Below, piece after piece: positions 7,215-8,507 of a stretch of DNA of 8,507 bases. This DNA comes from an uncultured Eubacteriales bacterium (GTDB taxonomy: Bacteria > Bacillota > Clostridia > Christensenellales > Borkfalkiaceae), in assembly GCA_958405585.1 (NCBI GenBank), contig CATYEP010000075.1, forward strand, positions 1 through 8,507. The letters are read 5' to 3'. Each line of letters opens with the position of its first letter. The first letter of the stretch is position 1. The notes beneath the pieces were generated by a model, which was not told where the DNA came from, did no database searches, and was given only the letters and a program-made list of their open reading frames with translations. The position numbers and the translations under genes are program-made.

Positions 7215-7243
7215 ATTATAATAATTGTCCTCTAAAATGTCAA
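7215..7243 (-). promoter_or_regulatory. Full-consensus promoter of the repressor gene
   Basis: On the minus strand TTGACA (7243-7238) and TATAAT (7220-7215) are both perfect and are separated by exactly 17 bases. Transcription should start near 7208, leaving a leader of about 20 bases that carries the GGAG ribosome binding site. No copy of the GAGCGTAACGTTACGCTC operator lies here, so direct autorepression at this promoter is not supported. Confidence 0.88.
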
Positions 7244-7353
7244 GCAAGATTCTTTTAAAAAATCATTTCATAAAATGACCTTATTCAAATCCACTTAAAG
7301 AAAATTAAAATGCACACAGGCTATAAATAAATGAAGTGTATCCATAAAAAATA
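7244..7353. other. AT-rich spacer upstream of the repressor promoter
   Basis: No gene is visible. The only structure I see is a short inverted repeat, TCATTT/AAATGA with a four-base loop at 7263-7278, just upstream of the repressor promoter. It is too short to call a binding site with confidence. Confidence 0.4.
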
Positions 7354-7699
7354 TCACAGCATCAACAGGATATCCGCGACATCAAAAATGCCGATTTCCG
7401 TATTTGTATTTTAATTCGCGAATTGGTCAACTATCATCAGGATACTTTTTCCTTTGGGTATCCCCATGAATTTACTTACGTTCATTTTCGCCGGTACCGT
7501 CACCAGCATATGGATGCGAACTTCACACGCATTTGCTTCTATGATTTCCACACCATCGCACCTCTCGCATTTTCGCCCAAATATTTTCCTTATCGTCTCT
7601 TTATTCCTCCCGTGTATGATTTACCTTCGATATTTCGGTACAAACACGATATGGTATTGTCACCTCTACTATATATACTAAACTATCCATGTTTTTCAT
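7354..7699 (-). pseudogene. tnpA: Decayed IS200-type transposase (TnpA, Y1 HUH family)
   Basis: Read on the minus strand from 7659, one frame gives QYHIVFVPKYRR, a stop (TAA at 7623-7621), then KETIRKIF..., DGVEIIEANACEV, RIHMLVTVPAKMNVSKFMG and KGKSILMIVDQFAN. This is the standard order of motifs in IS200/IS605 TnpA. A one-base deletion near 7413 shifts the frame, after which KYKYGNRHF, a TGA in place of the usual Trp codon, and CRGYPVDAV follow. The likely original start MKNMDSL (from 7699) is in another frame, so a second shift lies between. The catalytic HUH motif, normally H-hydrophobic-H, reads RIH here (7518-7510). Similarity stops near 7354, before the catalytic Tyr helix. It is clearly non-functional: frameshifts, two stops, a lost catalytic His and no C-terminus. 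It fills most of the spacer between two genes and marks an old insertion. Confidence 0.9.
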
Positions 7700-7705
7700 T
7701 AAGAT

Positions 7706-7758
7706 CTTCTGTTTTACTTTTGTTGCGATTGTCTGTCTCTTCGAGCGTAATACAGAAG
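7706..7758. repeat. Inverted repeat upstream of the transposase remnant
   Basis: CTTCTGTTTTA (7706-7716) and TAATACAGAAG (7748-7758) are complementary at 10 of 11 positions, with 31 bases between them. IS200-type elements carry hairpins near their ends and in the leader of tnpA, and this lies just upstream of the remnant's probable start, so it may be a relic of the element's left end. The assignment is tentative. I see no gene or other clear signal from 7759 to 7932, only a weak AT-rich dyad at 7900-7919. Confidence 0.35.
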
Positions 7759-7932
7759 TTTATTTTTGTCCATAACTTAAACGCCAGTTAGATTGCATTT
7801 CATATGTGGATATATTGTCTTACAACAAACCATTTTCCAAGAAGAAAAGCCTAAAACGCTTCTGACGCGAAAATTTTACGACTAAGCACACGAATAGCGA
7901 AAAATTAAAAATAATTTTTTTCCAAGATACAA

Positions 7933-7969
7933 CGCCGCCCCAAAAAGTTATCAACTTTTTGGGGCGGCG
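7933..7969. terminator. Perfect 17-bp hairpin downstream of the 8024 gene, probable terminator
   Basis: The two 17-base arms (7933-7949 and 7953-7969) are perfectly complementary around a three-base loop. The outer part is GC-only (CGCCGCCCC) and the inner part is A/T-rich (AAAAAGTT). It lies 54 bases beyond the stop codon of the partial gene at 8024, where a terminator is expected. It is unusual in having no immediate T tract after the stem on either strand; on the minus strand a T-rich stretch comes only about 20 bases later. It may be a terminator without a U tail, an mRNA-stabilising hairpin, or a small palindromic repeat. Confidence 0.55.
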
Positions 7970-8023
7970 GTGTATGATCCTGTTATATATTTTCTTTTAT
8001 TTTTCTGAAAAGCAAGGAACTTC

Positions 8024-8507
8024 TTACTGCTTTTGCAATGTTATGCCTATAATGCCTACTACGGTTTCGTTTGCGCGAGCTCGAAAATCTACAGAAACGA
8101 TCATTTTTTCGGGATCACATTCTATCGGCAAAACATTTACACGAGCATTCTTTCCTATCCAAAAGGCCTCCCCTTCGCGGTGACGCAACGGAAAACGTTG
8201 ATTGATATTATCATATCGGTCGCCCTCCCGCATATCGCAAACATTTAAAAAGTTGACGGGAGGTATTATATCTTTTTCAATCGAGGTACCGTCACTGTAT
8301 CGGACGGTCAAGGTTGCGGCGGGGACAAGTGTCTGCATCTGATTGGTTATTCCGCCGAAAAGCAACCAAAGTGTACCGCAACTATCGTTTACAGGAATTT
8401 GTATTTGCGTCGGAAAATTATTGTACTGTGATACCGCACAAATATTTTTTTCCGTAAACATCGCGAATGGACAAGCGGGCGTGCAAATCAAACCTTGTCC
8501 GCTTTTT
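8024..8507 (-). CDS. C-terminal part of an unidentified protein, possibly carbohydrate-binding-like domain
   Basis: The frame is open to the window edge, so only the last 160 residues are seen; the true start lies outside. A TTG at 8491 has no convincing ribosome binding site and I do not treat it as a start. The visible part is rich in alternating hydrophobic residues and looks like a beta-sandwich. LWLLFGGITNQ, followed by LTVRYSDGTSIEKDI and NFLNVCDM, resembles the pattern of C-terminal domains on many glycoside hydrolases and secreted glycan enzymes, where a 'YxDGT' strand is common. This resemblance is by eye and weak. Three Cys occur near the left part (CTPACPF and ICAV). The gene is co-directional with the repressor but separated from it by about 840 bases and a hairpin, so it is probably a different transcription unit. 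A glycan-related role fits the neighbourhood but is inference. Confidence 0.8.
   Translation of the reverse strand, partial: KSGQGLICTPACPFAMFTEKNICAVSQYNNFPTQIQIPVNDSCGTLWLLFGGITNQMQTLVPAATLTVRYSDGTSIEKDIIPPVNFLNVCDMREGDRYDNINQRFPLRHREGEAFWIGKNARVNVLPIECDPEKMIVSVDFRARANETVVGIIGITLQKQ

Noticed and set aside
7743..7750. GAGCGTAA, matching one operator half-site, within the transposase relic region
   Set aside because: Only a half-site, with no inverted partner; an 8-base match is weak evidence and it is far from any supported promoter.
7423..7791. Plus-strand open frame of 122 codons in the spacer
   Set aside because: It is the antisense of the decayed transposase and its leader; it has no good ribosome binding site, and the minus strand gives recognisable TnpA motifs.
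7900..7919. AT-only dyad AAAAATTA/TAATTTTT
   Set aside because: A weak stem in a very AT-rich spacer; expected by chance and not a convincing terminator.
1..8507. CRISPR array, tRNA, rRNA, riboswitch, toxin-antitoxin or phage genes
   Set aside because: No regularly spaced repeats, no recognisable tRNA cloverleaf or conserved riboswitch core, and no small paired genes were found by eye.

Overview
The window looks like a piece of a Bacillota (Clostridia-type, probably gut or rumen anaerobe) chromosome. Evidence for this is strong GGAGG-type ribosome binding sites before almost every gene, lipoboxes on the secreted proteins, a CUT1 sugar ABC importer whose binding protein carries a DUF3502-like C-terminus and which has no ATPase gene beside it, and moderate GC genes separated by very AT-rich spacers. 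All genes I can support lie on the minus strand, so transcription runs from high to low coordinates.

Layout in transcription order: (1) 8507-8024, the C-terminal 160 residues of a protein cut by the window edge, beta-rich and possibly a carbohydrate-binding-like domain. (2) 8023-7187, a gene-poor spacer holding a perfect 17-bp hairpin (7933-7969), a decayed IS200-type transposase (7699-7354), and a full-consensus promoter (7243-7215). (3) 7186-6170, a LacI-family repressor. (4) 6161-6025, a control region with a strong sigma-70-type promoter, a 24-bp perfect palindrome over the predicted start site, a 20-bp perfect palindrome with the same core just before the first ribosome binding site, and an imperfect 20-bp palindrome almost midway between them. 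(5) 6024 to the window start, a tight operon: an 856-residue lipoprotein of unknown function, two CUT1 permeases, the sugar-binding lipoprotein, and the first ten codons of another gene that runs off the left edge. Gaps inside the operon are 8, 12, 13 and 33 bases.

The likely logic is a locally regulated glycan-uptake locus. The LacI-type protein would hold the operon off by binding the paired palindromes until a sugar ligand appears. The operon would then make an importer (two permeases plus binding protein, energised by a shared ATPase encoded elsewhere) together with a large surface lipoprotein that may bind or process the glycan before import. The sugar cannot be named from the sequence.

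The least ordinary items are the 856-residue lipoprotein as first gene of a sugar-transporter operon and the three-dyad leader. I see no clear evidence of a wholly new defence, mobile or RNA system here.
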